From contig NZ_CP058348.1 in the NCBI RefSeq assembly GCF_013752535.1, positions 3,596,001 through 3,660,000 of the forward strand: a DNA stretch of 64,000 bases, given 5' to 3'. Below the pieces are notes generated by a model. The model was not told where the DNA came from. It made no database searches and was given only the letters and a program-made list of their open reading frames with translations. The stretch comes from Bdellovibrio sp. KM01. Its GTDB lineage: Bacteria; Bdellovibrionota; Bdellovibrionia; Bdellovibrionales; Bdellovibrionaceae. Each line of letters starts with the position of its first letter. Position 1 is the first letter of the stretch. The position numbers were made by a program, and so were the translations under genes. Shown piece after piece: positions 7,566-16,403 of this stretch.

Positions 7566-9554
7566 ATGAATCGCTCATTGTTGATTTTGATGGCAGCGAG
7601 TCTAACAGCTCAGTTCTCCTTCGCTGCAAAACCATCTTCTGAAATCCCCGAAAAACGTGAATTCCCCGTAAATACTTCGATCAATCCTTGTGACAATTTC
7701 GAAGGCTACGTGTGCTCAAACGTGAAGGAATCTTTCAAGCTTCGTGCGGATCGCAGCTATCATGATTTCGCGTTCAGCGACTCTGCTGAAAGACTTTTGG
7801 AAACAAAAAAGAAATTCATGGCGGACTTGCCTAAGGCAAAAGATTTGAATGAGCGCACTCAACAACTTCGCAATTTCTATATGTCGTGCATGGATCCCAA
7901 ATCCCGCGCGAAGGCAGAAAAAGACGAAGTTAAGCGCGTGCAAAAATCTTTGCAGGGTATCGAATCCTGGGAAGACCTAGTTACGTATCTGAACCAGCAA
8001 CAATCCAAAGGTGGACAATTCTCCCTGGCGAATATGTGGAGCTATCCTGATCCAGACGATTCAAACAAATTGAACGTGGGTCTGTTTGGTAACTTGATGG
8101 GTCTTCCGGATCAAAAATACTATGATCAACCGGAATTGATGAAGGACTATCAGAAACTTTTAACAGCATTCTTTAAAAATGTCGATCCCAAAGGCAAAGA
8201 CGGAAAAGCCGAAGACCGCGCCAAAGCTGTGATTGAAGTGGAAAAAGACTTCGCGAAAGTTTATCCAACTCCAGCGAAGCGTCGTGAACGTTTTTCTGAA
8301 AGACACGTCAGCACTCAAGACGAAGTTGTAAAAAAATATCCCAACCTGAAATTGGATATTCTGTTCAAGAAAGCACCGAAAACAGCTTTGGTTTCTGTGC
8401 CACTATTTGAAGGAACTGACTTTGTAAATACGGAAATTGCCAAGCGTCCTTTGGCTGTTTGGAAAGACGTCGCATTAAGAAAGTCCGTATATCAATATCT
8501 GGATGATGGTTACACAAAGTTCTATGAACAGCGTTTCGCCTTTAACAAAAAGTACTTCGGTGGACCGGAAACTCGCCCGGTACGCCAAGAGCGTTGTACT
8601 GAAGAAATCATGGGTAATTTTGATAAAGAACTTGATGCTGCTTTGATCGAAAAACTATTCCCGAATTTCGATGAAGCCAAGGTTCAGGAAATCGGAACGA
8701 AAATCCGTTCAAGCATCCTGGAAGGATTGGAAAATAACAAATGGCTTTCTAAAGACGCCAAGAAAGAAGCGATTAAAAAGATCAAAACAGCTCGCTTGCA
8801 ATTGGTGAAACCACACAACGATCGCGAATGGGATTTCACTCCCCTGCGCCATTATTCCCAAACAGATATGATGGTGAATGATCGTCTTTTGGCCGAAGCC
8901 AACTACAGCAAAATGTTGCACGAGCTGACTGAACCCAACAATAAAGACGCTTGGGGCATGGGACCATTGACCGTCAATGCGTATTATAGCCCAACGGAAA
9001 ACAAATTCGTTTTGCCGATCGGTATTTTGCAGTATCCGTTCTACAACAAAGACGGCAGCATCACAGAAAACCTGGGTGCGGTGGGTGCAGTGATCGGTCA
9101 TGAATTGGGTCACGGCATTGACGACAAAGGCTCCAAATTTGACTCTGCTGGTGCCTTGAAAGAATGGATGAAAGATAAGGACCTGGAAGAGTTCTCCAAA
9201 CGCGGCGAGCGCATGGTTGATCAATTTAATAAAATTGATCACGACGGAAAACTGACATTGGGTGAAAACGTGGCGGATTTGGTTGGATTGACGTTCGCTT
9301 ATAATGCCGCTTTCCCGGGAAATAAAGGCAGCCTGGAAGACAAAAAGACTTTCTTTACCGCTTATGGACGCTTGTGGTGTACAGTCGCTCGCCCTGACTT
9401 TGAGAAACTTCAAAGAAAAACGGACCCGCACTCTTCAGGAATTGCTCGCATTAATGAGCAGGTAAAACATCAGGCCGGGTTTGCAGAAGCTTTCCAATGC
9501 AAACCAGGCGATAAAATGACCCTACCTGAGTCTGATAGAGTTAAAATCTGGTAA
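7566..9554 (+). CDS. Exported M13 family zinc metallopeptidase (neprilysin/PepO-like)
   Basis: A secreted or periplasmic oligopeptidase of 662 residues. A signal peptide occupies about residues 1-20, with cleavage after FSFA. The M13 zinc site is complete: HELGH (His512, Glu513, His516) and ENVAD (Glu567, Asp571), preceded by NAYYSPTENKFVLPIG, the usual substrate-binding NAYY segment. CDNFEGYVC near the mature N-terminus matches the conserved disulphide region. A GAAAGGA Shine-Dalgarno lies seven bases before the ATG. It has no operon partner. In a predator, degradation of host peptides is a reasonable but unproved role. Confidence 0.93.
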   Translation: MNRSLLILMAASLTAQFSFAAKPSSEIPEKREFPVNTSINPCDNFEGYVCSNVKESFKLRADRSYHDFAFSDSAERLLETKKKFMADLPKAKDLNERTQQLRNFYMSCMDPKSRAKAEKDEVKRVQKSLQGIESWEDLVTYLNQQQSKGGQFSLANMWSYPDPDDSNKLNVGLFGNLMGLPDQKYYDQPELMKDYQKLLTAFFKNVDPKGKDGKAEDRAKAVIEVEKDFAKVYPTPAKRRERFSERHVSTQDEVVKKYPNLKLDILFKKAPKTALVSVPLFEGTDFVNTEIAKRPLAVWKDVALRKSVYQYLDDGYTKFYEQRFAFNKKYFGGPETRPVRQERCTEEIMGNFDKELDAALIEKLFPNFDEAKVQEIGTKIRSSILEGLENNKWLSKDAKKEAIKKIKTARLQLVKPHNDREWDFTPLRHYSQTDMMVNDRLLAEANYSKMLHELTEPNNKDAWGMGPLTVNAYYSPTENKFVLPIGILQYPFYNKDGSITENLGAVGAVIGHELGHGIDDKGSKFDSAGALKEWMKDKDLEEFSKRGERMVDQFNKIDHDGKLTLGENVADLVGLTFAYNAAFPGNKGSLEDKKTFFTAYGRLWCTVARPDFEKLQRKTDPHSSGIARINEQVKHQAGFAEAFQCKPGDKMTLPESDRVKIW

Positions 9555-9685
9555 ACTGTACGCACACCGGCTACCGCCCCTTGTCGAGGAAAACTTCAGA
9601 ATTCCTCATATGTCAGGGGGCATCCCTTGAAGGTATCTAGCTTCGCTGTTATTGTAATACTCTTGGCTCCAGGAGGGCTTTTACG

Positions 9686-10051
9686 ATGACAGTGAAGGTT
9701 TACGATTTCACATCAAAAACAGACAATCCTAATTTTGAAGATGTTCACGACATTGCTCCACAGGAACTTCATCAAAACATGTCCAAAGTAAAAATGATCG
9801 ATGTTCGTCAGCCTGATGAATACACTGGCGAGCTTGGCCACGTCCCAGGTTCCCAGTTGTTAGTGCTCGACACTCTTCCAGATCATTTGGAAGACCTTCC
9901 GAAAGACCAAACAATTGTGTTCATCTGTCGCAGCGGAGCCCGCTCAGCTCGCGCCACTGCTTTTGCGAAGATGAATGGATTCACACACGTATTTAATATG
10001 CTAGGCGGAATGCTTCATTGGAATGAATTGCAACTGCCTGTTGAAAGATAA
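9686..10051 (+). CDS. Rhodanese-like sulphurtransferase, single domain
   Basis: A 121-residue cytoplasmic protein. The rhodanese domain fills residues 20-118, with MIDVRQPDEYTGELGHVPGS and the active loop CRSGAR holding Cys81. Such proteins carry persulphide sulphur for cofactor or tRNA thiolation. A strong AGGAGGG precedes the ATG. The HAD nucleotidase starts five bases after its stop, so the two share a transcript. The 130 bases upstream hold a weak inverted repeat (GAGGAA/TTCCTC, 9586-9607) and no other gene that I can see. Confidence 0.87.
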   Translation: MTVKVYDFTSKTDNPNFEDVHDIAPQELHQNMSKVKMIDVRQPDEYTGELGHVPGSQLLVLDTLPDHLEDLPKDQTIVFICRSGARSARATAFAKMNGFTHVFNMLGGMLHWNELQLPVER

Positions 10052-10056
10052 GAATT

Positions 10057-11430
10057 ATGCCAGGAAAAGTATTTGTTAACAGAACATTGAATCTTAAAAA
10101 GATTCGCTACATCGGTGTTGATATGGACCATACGTTGGTTCGTTATAACTCCGAAAACTTCGAACGACTTTCTCATACTACGATGATCGATAAATTGGTT
10201 AAACGTGGTTACCCCGAAACTCTTCGCAAGCTGACGTTTGATTATAACTTCGCGATCCGCGGACTTGTGATCGACCGTAAGATGGGAAATCTTTTGAAAT
10301 TGAACCGCTACACGGCGATCCGTGCAAGCTACCATGGTTTGAAACCACTTGATTTCAAAACTCATCAAAAACTTTATAAATCGACTTACATCGATCTTTC
10401 GAACACGGACTATTTGGCTGTCGATACATCGTTCTCCATTTCATTGGCGAACCTTATTGGCCAGATCGTCGAATTGAAAGACACCGACACAGCCAACAAA
10501 TATCCAGAATATGTTCAGATTGCTGACGACGTTTTGGATGCTTTGGATGAGGCTCACCGTGATGGCTCATTGAAAGATGAAGTTAAAAAGAACTTGGATC
10601 ATTACATCATTAAAGATCCCGGATTGGTTGCGGGCCTGGAAAAGTTCCGTCGTCACGGGAAAAAAATCTTTGTTCTTACGAACTCTGATTTCCATTACAC
10701 GAAATTGCTTTTGGACTATGCGGTTCAACCGTTCCTGAAAGATTTCAAATCATGGCAGGATCTTTTTGAAGTCACGATTACTTTCGCTTCCAAGCCTAAG
10801 TTCTTCTATGAAAATCAAAAATATCTGCGCGTGAACCCAGCTGACGGCTCCATGACAAACATGGAAGGCAAGCTGACTCCAGGCATTTACCAAGGTGGTA
10901 ATGCTAAGAAGTTCACAGCGGACCTTGATTTGAACGGTGATGATATCCTTTACATCGGTGACCATATCTATGGCGACATCCTTCGTTTGAAAAAGGATTG
11001 TAACTGGAGAACAGCGATGGTGATCGAAGAGCTGGATTCTGAAGTCGAAAAGAACCGACAAGCGGAGCCAATCAACGCCGAAATCGAGACCTTGATGAAA
11101 AAGAAAGAGCCGTTTGAAGACGAGTTGACTGAAATCATGACTCGTAAAATTGAAAAAGCGGCTGACGTGAACGAAGCCCAAATCGAAACTCTGCAAAAAA
11201 GTATTTCAGAGATCGATGGCCAGATTAGTTCTCACATCAAAAAACAACAGGCGCTGTACAATGCGAACTGGGGTCAATTGATGAGAGCTGGTAACGAGGA
11301 AAGCTATTTCGCTTACCAGTTGGATCGTTACGCTTGCGTATATATGGAAAAATTGGCGGATCTTTTGGAGCTGTCTCCAAGAACTTACTTCCGCGCACCA
11401 CGCAGACCACTAGCCCACGAGATTTACTAA
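10057..11430 (+). CDS. HAD superfamily 5'-nucleotidase (purine nucleotidase-like)
   Basis: A 457-residue member of the HAD-IG 5'-nucleotidase family, related to eukaryotic cytosolic purine 5'-nucleotidase II. HAD motif I is GVDMDHTLVRY with nucleophile Asp22 and acid/base Asp24; motif II is FVLTNSDFHYT; motif IV is LYIGDHIYGDILRLK. A helical cap and a charged coiled coil at about 340-395 follow. It probably dephosphorylates IMP or GMP and so adjusts purine pools, which matters for an organism that takes in host nucleotides; the substrate is inferred. It is coupled to the rhodanese gene before it and a small membrane gene after it. Confidence 0.87.
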   Translation: MPGKVFVNRTLNLKKIRYIGVDMDHTLVRYNSENFERLSHTTMIDKLVKRGYPETLRKLTFDYNFAIRGLVIDRKMGNLLKLNRYTAIRASYHGLKPLDFKTHQKLYKSTYIDLSNTDYLAVDTSFSISLANLIGQIVELKDTDTANKYPEYVQIADDVLDALDEAHRDGSLKDEVKKNLDHYIIKDPGLVAGLEKFRRHGKKIFVLTNSDFHYTKLLLDYAVQPFLKDFKSWQDLFEVTITFASKPKFFYENQKYLRVNPADGSMTNMEGKLTPGIYQGGNAKKFTADLDLNGDDILYIGDHIYGDILRLKKDCNWRTAMVIEELDSEVEKNRQAEPINAEIETLMKKKEPFEDELTEIMTRKIEKAADVNEAQIETLQKSISEIDGQISSHIKKQQALYNANWGQLMRAGNEESYFAYQLDRYACVYMEKLADLLELSPRTYFRAPRRPLAHEIY

Positions 11431-11431
11431 T

Positions 11432-11629
11432 ATGAATAAGACCAACGCACTTTGGATTTTAGGTTTGATTGTTGTAGCGGCCGTTGCTTTTAGCCTGGGA
11501 AAACGTTCTGTGCATTGCCACACGGCTCCAGCGATCGATGCAGCAGCCTGTGGAGCTCCGGCGAATACGTTCCCAACGAATTTACCCCCTCCTCCGCCAC
11601 CGACTGAACCAAACAGTTCACATCAGTAG
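11432..11629 (+). CDS. Small membrane-anchored proline-rich protein
   Basis: A 65-residue protein with one N-terminal hydrophobic helix (about residues 6-21), a short Cys/His stretch, and a proline-rich tail containing PPPPPPTEP. It probably sits in the inner membrane with its tail outside. The ATG comes one base after the stop of the nucleotidase gene, which argues for co-translation. No family is recognised. A strong terminator follows. Confidence 0.6.
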   Translation: MNKTNALWILGLIVVAAVAFSLGKRSVHCHTAPAIDAAACGAPANTFPTNLPPPPPPTEPNSSHQ

Positions 11630-11633
11630 AAAA

Positions 11634-11666
11634 TAAAAAAACCGGGTTCTAGGACCCGGTTTTTTT
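11634..11666 (+). terminator. Rho-independent terminator
   Basis: ACCGGGT (11641-11647) and ACCCGGT (11654-11660) form a GC-rich stem with A-run before and seven T after. It ends the rhodanese-nucleotidase operon and can also serve the convergent lipoprotein gene. Confidence 0.9.
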
Positions 11667-11685
11667 ATTCTGTGTTTCTGATTTT

Positions 11686-12633
11686 TTATTTAATGATCGT
11701 CAGCTCTTTAAGTTTCGCTTTGATGTCAGAGACCTTTGCGTTTCGACCGTTTAGTATCATGTAGTCAGCTGCCTTTTCGATATTTTCCATGTCTGTCTTA
11801 TCCAAAAGGGCTTTACGTCTTTTCTCGTTTACGTCCTGTTGCCTTTTCACGCATTCTGGAAGTTGCGGCTGGTCCGTTTCTTCTTTGCACTTATCGACTG
11901 GTGAACCCTTGCGTTTACCACCATCGGAAACAATAGAGGCCACCGTGTCGTCTTTAGATGCGCCTTCTGATTCTTCGTCAGATTCTGATTGTGCCGCGAT
12001 CTTGTTAGCTTCAGCTTGGTCGTCGTCCTGAATATCCTGGCTCATAGCTTCAACCAACTCATCCGACAATGATGCGGTTGCAAGTTGAGCTTGGGCTGAA
12101 TAAGCAGCCAACTGACCTTTGGTTTCCAGGCGCAAGACGGTCATGATGAATCTCATCAAAATGCCACCTTTTTGCTCCGTTAAATACGATTCGTAAGTCG
12201 ATTTATCGATTTGCAGTTTCGTCGGAGAAATCCAAGCCAACACCAAAGTGGATTTGTCGTTCGGATCCTTGGAAGCTTTCACTTGAGGAATAAAGAATAC
12301 ATCAGCTGGTGCTGTTTTATTATAAAGGGAAAGAACTGACCACTTTCTGGAAGTAATGGTCTTAACAAAACCGATGGAATCGTCGCCATTGACCTTTAAA
12401 TTTGAAACAACTGGATCGATATAGTTGCGATAGGCATCGTCATCTTGGAAGTTGAAGTCTTCTTCCTTGATAGCGCTTTGCTCAGCGATGCGTTTGGCTT
12501 CTTTTGCAGTCTTGCCATTCATGCTGCCTTTGGCAACGCGAACGCCTGATTTCGAGTGTCCAGTGTCTAAACACCCTGCCGTAAATTGTAAGCAAATTAA
12601 GGCCCCGATTACGGGTAAAGCCAATCTCTTCAT
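11686..12633 (-). CDS. Putative lipoprotein of unknown function
   Basis: A 315-residue protein with a lipoprotein signal: hydrophobic residues 3-17 and lipobox FTAGC, giving Cys21 as the lipidated residue. The middle part (about 90-170) looks globular; residues 205-250 are acidic and low in complexity (SDEESEGASKDD); the end is a lysine-rich helix. No family is recognised. It is the last of three exported-protein genes on the minus strand, 64 bases after its neighbour. A hairpin that includes its ribosome binding site lies in that gap. Confidence 0.72.
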   Translation of the reverse strand: MKRLALPVIGALICLQFTAGCLDTGHSKSGVRVAKGSMNGKTAKEAKRIAEQSAIKEEDFNFQDDDAYRNYIDPVVSNLKVNGDDSIGFVKTITSRKWSVLSLYNKTAPADVFFIPQVKASKDPNDKSTLVLAWISPTKLQIDKSTYESYLTEQKGGILMRFIMTVLRLETKGQLAAYSAQAQLATASLSDELVEAMSQDIQDDDQAEANKIAAQSESDEESEGASKDDTVASIVSDGGKRKGSPVDKCKEETDQPQLPECVKRQQDVNEKRRKALLDKTDMENIEKAADYMILNGRNAKVSDIKAKLKELTIIK

Positions 12634-12635
12634 TA

Positions 12636-12670
12636 TAAGCTCCCAGTTTTTCTATACACCCAGGAGCTTA
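12636..12670 (-). promoter_or_regulatory. Hairpin sequestering the lipoprotein ribosome binding site
   Basis: The eight-base arms TAAGCTCC (12636-12643) and GGAGCTTA (12663-12670) pair across 19 bases. Read on the minus strand, the second arm contains GGGAGCTT, the only Shine-Dalgarno-like sequence before the lipoprotein ATG. Folding would hide it, so a thermosensor or attenuator role is possible. Confidence 0.45.
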
Positions 12671-12697
12671 CAATCTCTATGCCCGCCTTATTGCTTT

Positions 12698-13264
12698 TTA
12701 GGGAGCAGGAACTGGCGGTGGATTGTTACCATCGAATAGTGGATAAAGAACGTTCACAGTGTTATTACGCTGAGTAACGACACACTCTTGAGAGATGATT
12801 CTGTAGCGCTCGATGGGGAAATGATAGCCGCGCTCGACCCAACCCCAACCAGTCCAATCAACATAACGACGGTATCCTGTGCCCACTCTTTCTGTCACAG
12901 AGCGTGTCTCAAAATGATACGTCAAAAGAGGGAAGCGAATTTTAACCACGCCGTCTTTTTCCATTTTCATCTCTGCTTTTTCATCAAAGACGCAACCATA
13001 TAAACCATCCACGCTGCGCACGCGACCTTTCACAGTCTCGCCGACTTGCACTTCGTGATTTTTTGGCATTTTGAACTCAAAGAACCAGTTCACTTGAGCA
13101 CCGTTTGCGTAAAAGCTTGTGGTGTTCATCGTCACAGAGCCATCGAACTCGATCAAGTCCGCCTCAGCCGTACGACTTTTATTTTCGTAAGTGCCTTCGA
13201 AAATATTTCCTGCCTGAGAAACTCCCGGCAATACCAACATCATCGCTACAATCCATTTATTCAC
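12698..13264 (-). CDS. Exported protein of unknown function
   Basis: A 188-residue protein with a clear signal peptide cleaved after GVSQA (about residue 18). The mature part is beta-rich, with alternating hydrophobic residues and one central cysteine (YGCVFDEK) that could pair with a later one (SQECVVTQ). It ends in a proline-rich NNPPPVPAP tail. I know no family for it. It is the middle gene of a three-gene minus-strand operon, nine bases after the preceding gene. Confidence 0.68.
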   Translation of the reverse strand: MNKWIVAMMLVLPGVSQAGNIFEGTYENKSRTAEADLIEFDGSVTMNTTSFYANGAQVNWFFEFKMPKNHEVQVGETVKGRVRSVDGLYGCVFDEKAEMKMEKDGVVKIRFPLLTYHFETRSVTERVGTGYRRYVDWTGWGWVERGYHFPIERYRIISQECVVTQRNNTVNVLYPLFDGNNPPPVPAP

Positions 13265-13273
13265 GAAGACTCC

Positions 13274-13996
13274 CTAGTTTCGGTTAAATAAAATAATATA
13301 ATCTTTAGGACCCGTTTGCTCCATCATCGTGGAGTACTTGTTGGCCTCAAGTTTCTTGCGATAGGTTCTGCGAGCGACATTGCGAACAGCACAAGAAAAC
13401 TTGCTTGTTCCTGCCGGGTCCACTTCACCACTGTCGATACACTTGGGCTCAAAAGCCGCTTCCTGAGCGCGTGTCACCGGAAAGGTGCTGACGCTCAAAC
13501 TGGTCACGTCCAATTTATAATCTGTCTTAAGTTTCGCAACAGGATTCGCATCGATCAGCTGCGAAGCATAAATATTAGGTACAACCACGGCAACCCGAAG
13601 TCCCTCGGCGCGGGCTTTATTGATCCCCTCCACTAAGCGCTGCATTTCTTCCTTCATTGCAATGTAAATAGCCGGGCGGAAAAGCTCTACGTAAGGGAGC
13701 ATCGGCTCAACGATCACGACCTCGTATTTGGAACCTGCTTCTTGATTGCTGTCGATGAATCCCTTCACCAATTCCATCTCTTCAATTTTGTTAGGAGTAA
13801 CCCCCAGGATCACAACTGGAGCCGCTTTTATCTCTTCACGCAGACGCTCAAAGACCAGCTTCCCCATCTCTTCAGGGGTGGAAACATGAGTAAATTCGAT
13901 CTTGGGAGTTGTTTCAGGCCCCACAGAAAAATTCATGGAAAAATAAAGACCTACAGCGATGATTAAAACGGCGCCAATCCAATACAAGTGCTTCAT
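13274..13996 (-). CDS. Membrane-anchored periplasmic protein of unknown function
   Basis: A 240-residue protein with an N-terminal hydrophobic segment at residues 4-23 without an obvious cleavage site, so it is probably an anchor. The rest alternates helices and strands (VVILGVTPNKIEEME, KYEVVIVEPML, GLRVAVVVPNIYASQ), giving a Rossmann-like impression, but no nucleotide motif is present. Two cysteines near the C-terminus may form a disulphide. It leads a minus-strand operon of three exported proteins and is divergent from the coenzyme A operon. Confidence 0.65.
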   Translation of the reverse strand: MKHLYWIGAVLIIAVGLYFSMNFSVGPETTPKIEFTHVSTPEEMGKLVFERLREEIKAAPVVILGVTPNKIEEMELVKGFIDSNQEAGSKYEVVIVEPMLPYVELFRPAIYIAMKEEMQRLVEGINKARAEGLRVAVVVPNIYASQLIDANPVAKLKTDYKLDVTSLSVSTFPVTRAQEAAFEPKCIDSGEVDPAGTSKFSCAVRNVARRTYRKKLEANKYSTMMEQTGPKDYIILFNRN

Positions 13997-14118
13997 AGGA
14001 CTATCGACCTATCACCGCTGACCCATCATGGCAAGGCTCGTTGTAATCTGTTAAAATTGTGCTAAGTTGCGAACATTACAGCGGACTTGATCCTAATAAG
14101 ACAGGTACCTAAAAAATT

Positions 14119-14841
14119 ATGGCGACGAATACGAATTTACCAATTTCTTATCTTATTATTGGCTCTGGCCGCGTCGCCCGCCATATTGCTCACTATTTTC
14201 ATCTGTCAAATATCAACTTTCAAAGTTGGGATCGCTCCCAAGACCCTCATGCTTTGCGCGTTAAGATTGCTGCAGCCACTCACGTTTTGTTAGCAATCAG
14301 CGACAGCGCTTTGCAGGGCTTTTATCGCCAACATCTGATGGGGCATGATGAGAAAGTCGTGGTGCATTTTTCTGGCGCCCATTCCTTTAATGGAATGATT
14401 GCGGCCCACCCATTAATGACGTTCGGAAATGATCTTTACGAACTGGAATTTTACCGGAAAATCCATTTCACCTTAACCGGAGCCTCCAGCCTGGACGAGG
14501 CCTTGCCAGGTCTCACGAATTCCTATTCCTGGCTCCCTTCCGCACAAAAGGCGCTTTATCATACACAGTGTGTGATGGGTGGAAATTTTGTGACTTTGTT
14601 GATTGCCAGAATGCTTTCCGGCTTTGCAACGATGAAGGTTCCCGCAGAAGCAGCTCACCTGTACGTGCAAAAAGTTGTGGATAACACTTTTGCAAATCCT
14701 GAGACCGCACTGACGGGCCCGCTTGTTCGCAAAGATGCGGAAACAGTGGCGGCGAACCTTAAAGCCCTGGAAAACGATCCGGCTCTGAATATCTACAAAG
14801 CATTTCTTGAAACCTATTGGCCTGATTACCCGCGAAAGTGA
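14119..14841 (+). CDS. Rossmann/DUF2520 oxidoreductase, probable PanG-type ketopantoate reductase
   Basis: A 240-residue protein whose N-terminus forms a dinucleotide-binding fold (LIIGSGRVARHIAHYF, residues 13-28) and whose helical second half resembles DUF2520, including HFSGAHSF and AAHPLMTFG. Francisella PanG, a ketopantoate reductase unrelated in detail to PanE, is of this type. It is the first gene of an operon with panB nine bases downstream and panC, coaBC, coaX and panD following; no panE is visible, so this gene would supply the missing NADPH-dependent step. The biochemical role is inferred from family plus context. Confidence 0.72.
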   Translation: MATNTNLPISYLIIGSGRVARHIAHYFHLSNINFQSWDRSQDPHALRVKIAAATHVLLAISDSALQGFYRQHLMGHDEKVVVHFSGAHSFNGMIAAHPLMTFGNDLYELEFYRKIHFTLTGASSLDEALPGLTNSYSWLPSAQKALYHTQCVMGGNFVTLLIARMLSGFATMKVPAEAAHLYVQKVVDNTFANPETALTGPLVRKDAETVAANLKALENDPALNIYKAFLETYWPDYPRK

Positions 14842-14850
14842 GGCCCAGCT

Positions 14851-15648
14851 ATGAAATCAATTCTCGACTTCCAGGAAAAGAAAAATAAAAAACAAAAGAT
14901 CTCCATGATCACTTGTTATGATTATACTTTTGCTTCGATCGTAGCTGAGAGCGATATCGATTGTATTCTGATTGGTGATTCTCTGGCGAATACCATGCAC
15001 GGCTTTTCTACAACTCTTCCGGCGACTGTAGAAATGATGGCCCTGCATACGGCGGCAGTCGCTCGTGGTGCTGGTACTAAAAAATTCATCACAGCTGACT
15101 TTCCCTTCATGGCGAACCGTAAAGGTTTAACCTCGACAATGACGGCAGCTGAGAAAATCATGCAAGCTGGCGCTCATGCTTTGAAATTAGAAGGTGGCGA
15201 CGAGTACACGTATAAAATCGTACGTCATCTTGTGGACTCTGGTGTGCCGATTATGGGTCACTTGGGTTTAACGCCTCAATCCGTAAATCAATTGGGCGGC
15301 TTTAAAGTTCAAGGCCGGGACGACAAGGCTCAGGCAAAAATCCGCGAGCAAGCTTTGCGCCTGCAAGATGCTGGAGCATTTTGTGTTGTGCTTGAATGTG
15401 TTCCGTCTAAATTAGCGACCGAAATCACCGAGTCTTTAGATATTCCAACAATTGGTATTGGCGCGGGTCCAGATACAGATGGCCAGGTTTTGGTTCTGCA
15501 AGACATGCTGGGCATGAATCCAGGATTCAAACCGAAATTCGTTAAAACTTATTTCAATGGCTTTGAAGCTTTGAAAAATGCTTTCAATACTTACCACTCT
15601 GAAGTGGAAGCGGTCGATTTCCCGACCGAGAAAGAGAGCTATTCCTGA
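14851..15648 (+). CDS. panB: 3-methyl-2-oxobutanoate hydroxymethyltransferase
   Basis: It adds a hydroxymethyl group from methylenetetrahydrofolate to ketoisovalerate, the first committed step to pantothenate. The 265-residue length is usual. Conserved segments are ISMITCYDYTFASIVAES, the metal-binding GDSLANTMHG, and LEGGDEY, GHLGLTPQSVNQLGG and IGIGAGPDTDGQVLV. It follows the PanG-like gene by nine bases and its stop overlaps the panC start (TGATG). The enzyme is a cytoplasmic barrel-fold oligomer in other bacteria. Confidence 0.96.
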   Translation: MKSILDFQEKKNKKQKISMITCYDYTFASIVAESDIDCILIGDSLANTMHGFSTTLPATVEMMALHTAAVARGAGTKKFITADFPFMANRKGLTSTMTAAEKIMQAGAHALKLEGGDEYTYKIVRHLVDSGVPIMGHLGLTPQSVNQLGGFKVQGRDDKAQAKIREQALRLQDAGAFCVVLECVPSKLATEITESLDIPTIGIGAGPDTDGQVLVLQDMLGMNPGFKPKFVKTYFNGFEALKNAFNTYHSEVEAVDFPTEKESYS

Positions 15649-16403
15649 TGATTCAAGTTCTGCGCACTCCCGCTGAGTTTAAAGCGTGGAGAAAAAATAA
15701 AAAAGGCAGCGTTGGTTTCGTACCAACAATGGGTGCTTTGCACTCTGGCCATGAAGAGCTGATGAAAAATGCCCGTCGTGAAAATGATGTGGTGGTGCTT
15801 TCTATCTTCGTGAATCCAACCCAGTTCAATGATCCAAAAGATTTCGAAAAATATCCACTGACTTGGGGTCAGGATTTAACAATCGCTGAAAATAATAAAG
15901 TCGATGCGATCTTTTACCCGCGCTATCCAGATATGTATCCTGATGAGTACCGTTATAAGGTCGCCGAGAACAGCTATTCCAAACTTTTGGATGGAGCTCA
16001 CCGTCCGGGACACTTTGATGGCGTGCTTTCAGTCGTGATGAAACTATTCAATATTGTTGCTCCGAACAAGGCCTATTTTGGCGAAAAAGATTTCCAGCAA
16101 CTGACTTTGATCAAAGGCATGGTTGACGCGTTCTTTATGGATGTCGAAATCGTTCCTGTGGCAACAGTTCGCGATAGTGATGGATTGGCAAAAAGTTCGC
16201 GCAACTTGCTGCTGAGTGCGCAGGATCGCGAAAAAGCGCCGACTATATATAAAACTATCACCACGGCAAAATCGGCTGATGAGGCGGCGAAAGCTTTAAC
16301 CGCAGCAGGTTTTGATGTGGATTATGTGACAGATGTTCACGGACGCCGCTTTGTAGCGGCTCGTTTGGGCTCTGTAAGGTTGATTGATAATGTCCAAATC
16401 TAA
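15648..16403 (+). CDS. panC: Pantothenate synthetase
   Basis: It joins pantoate and beta-alanine with ATP to give pantothenate. At 251 residues it is slightly shorter than the E. coli enzyme. Nucleotidyltransferase motifs are visible: VPTMGALHSGHEELM (the HIGH-like motif), IFVNPTQF for pantoate binding, YFGEKDFQQL, and KSSRN, the KMSKS equivalent. It overlaps panB by one base and coaBC by 14. The C-terminal dimerisation part is brief but ends in the usual VRLIDN. Confidence 0.95.
   Translation: MIQVLRTPAEFKAWRKNKKGSVGFVPTMGALHSGHEELMKNARRENDVVVLSIFVNPTQFNDPKDFEKYPLTWGQDLTIAENNKVDAIFYPRYPDMYPDEYRYKVAENSYSKLLDGAHRPGHFDGVLSVVMKLFNIVAPNKAYFGEKDFQQLTLIKGMVDAFFMDVEIVPVATVRDSDGLAKSSRNLLLSAQDREKAPTIYKTITTAKSADEAAKALTAAGFDVDYVTDVHGRRFVAARLGSVRLIDNVQI

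Noticed and set aside
8709-9431. A 240-codon minus-strand open frame
   Set aside because: It is antisense to the M13 peptidase catalytic part, which has complete zinc motifs.
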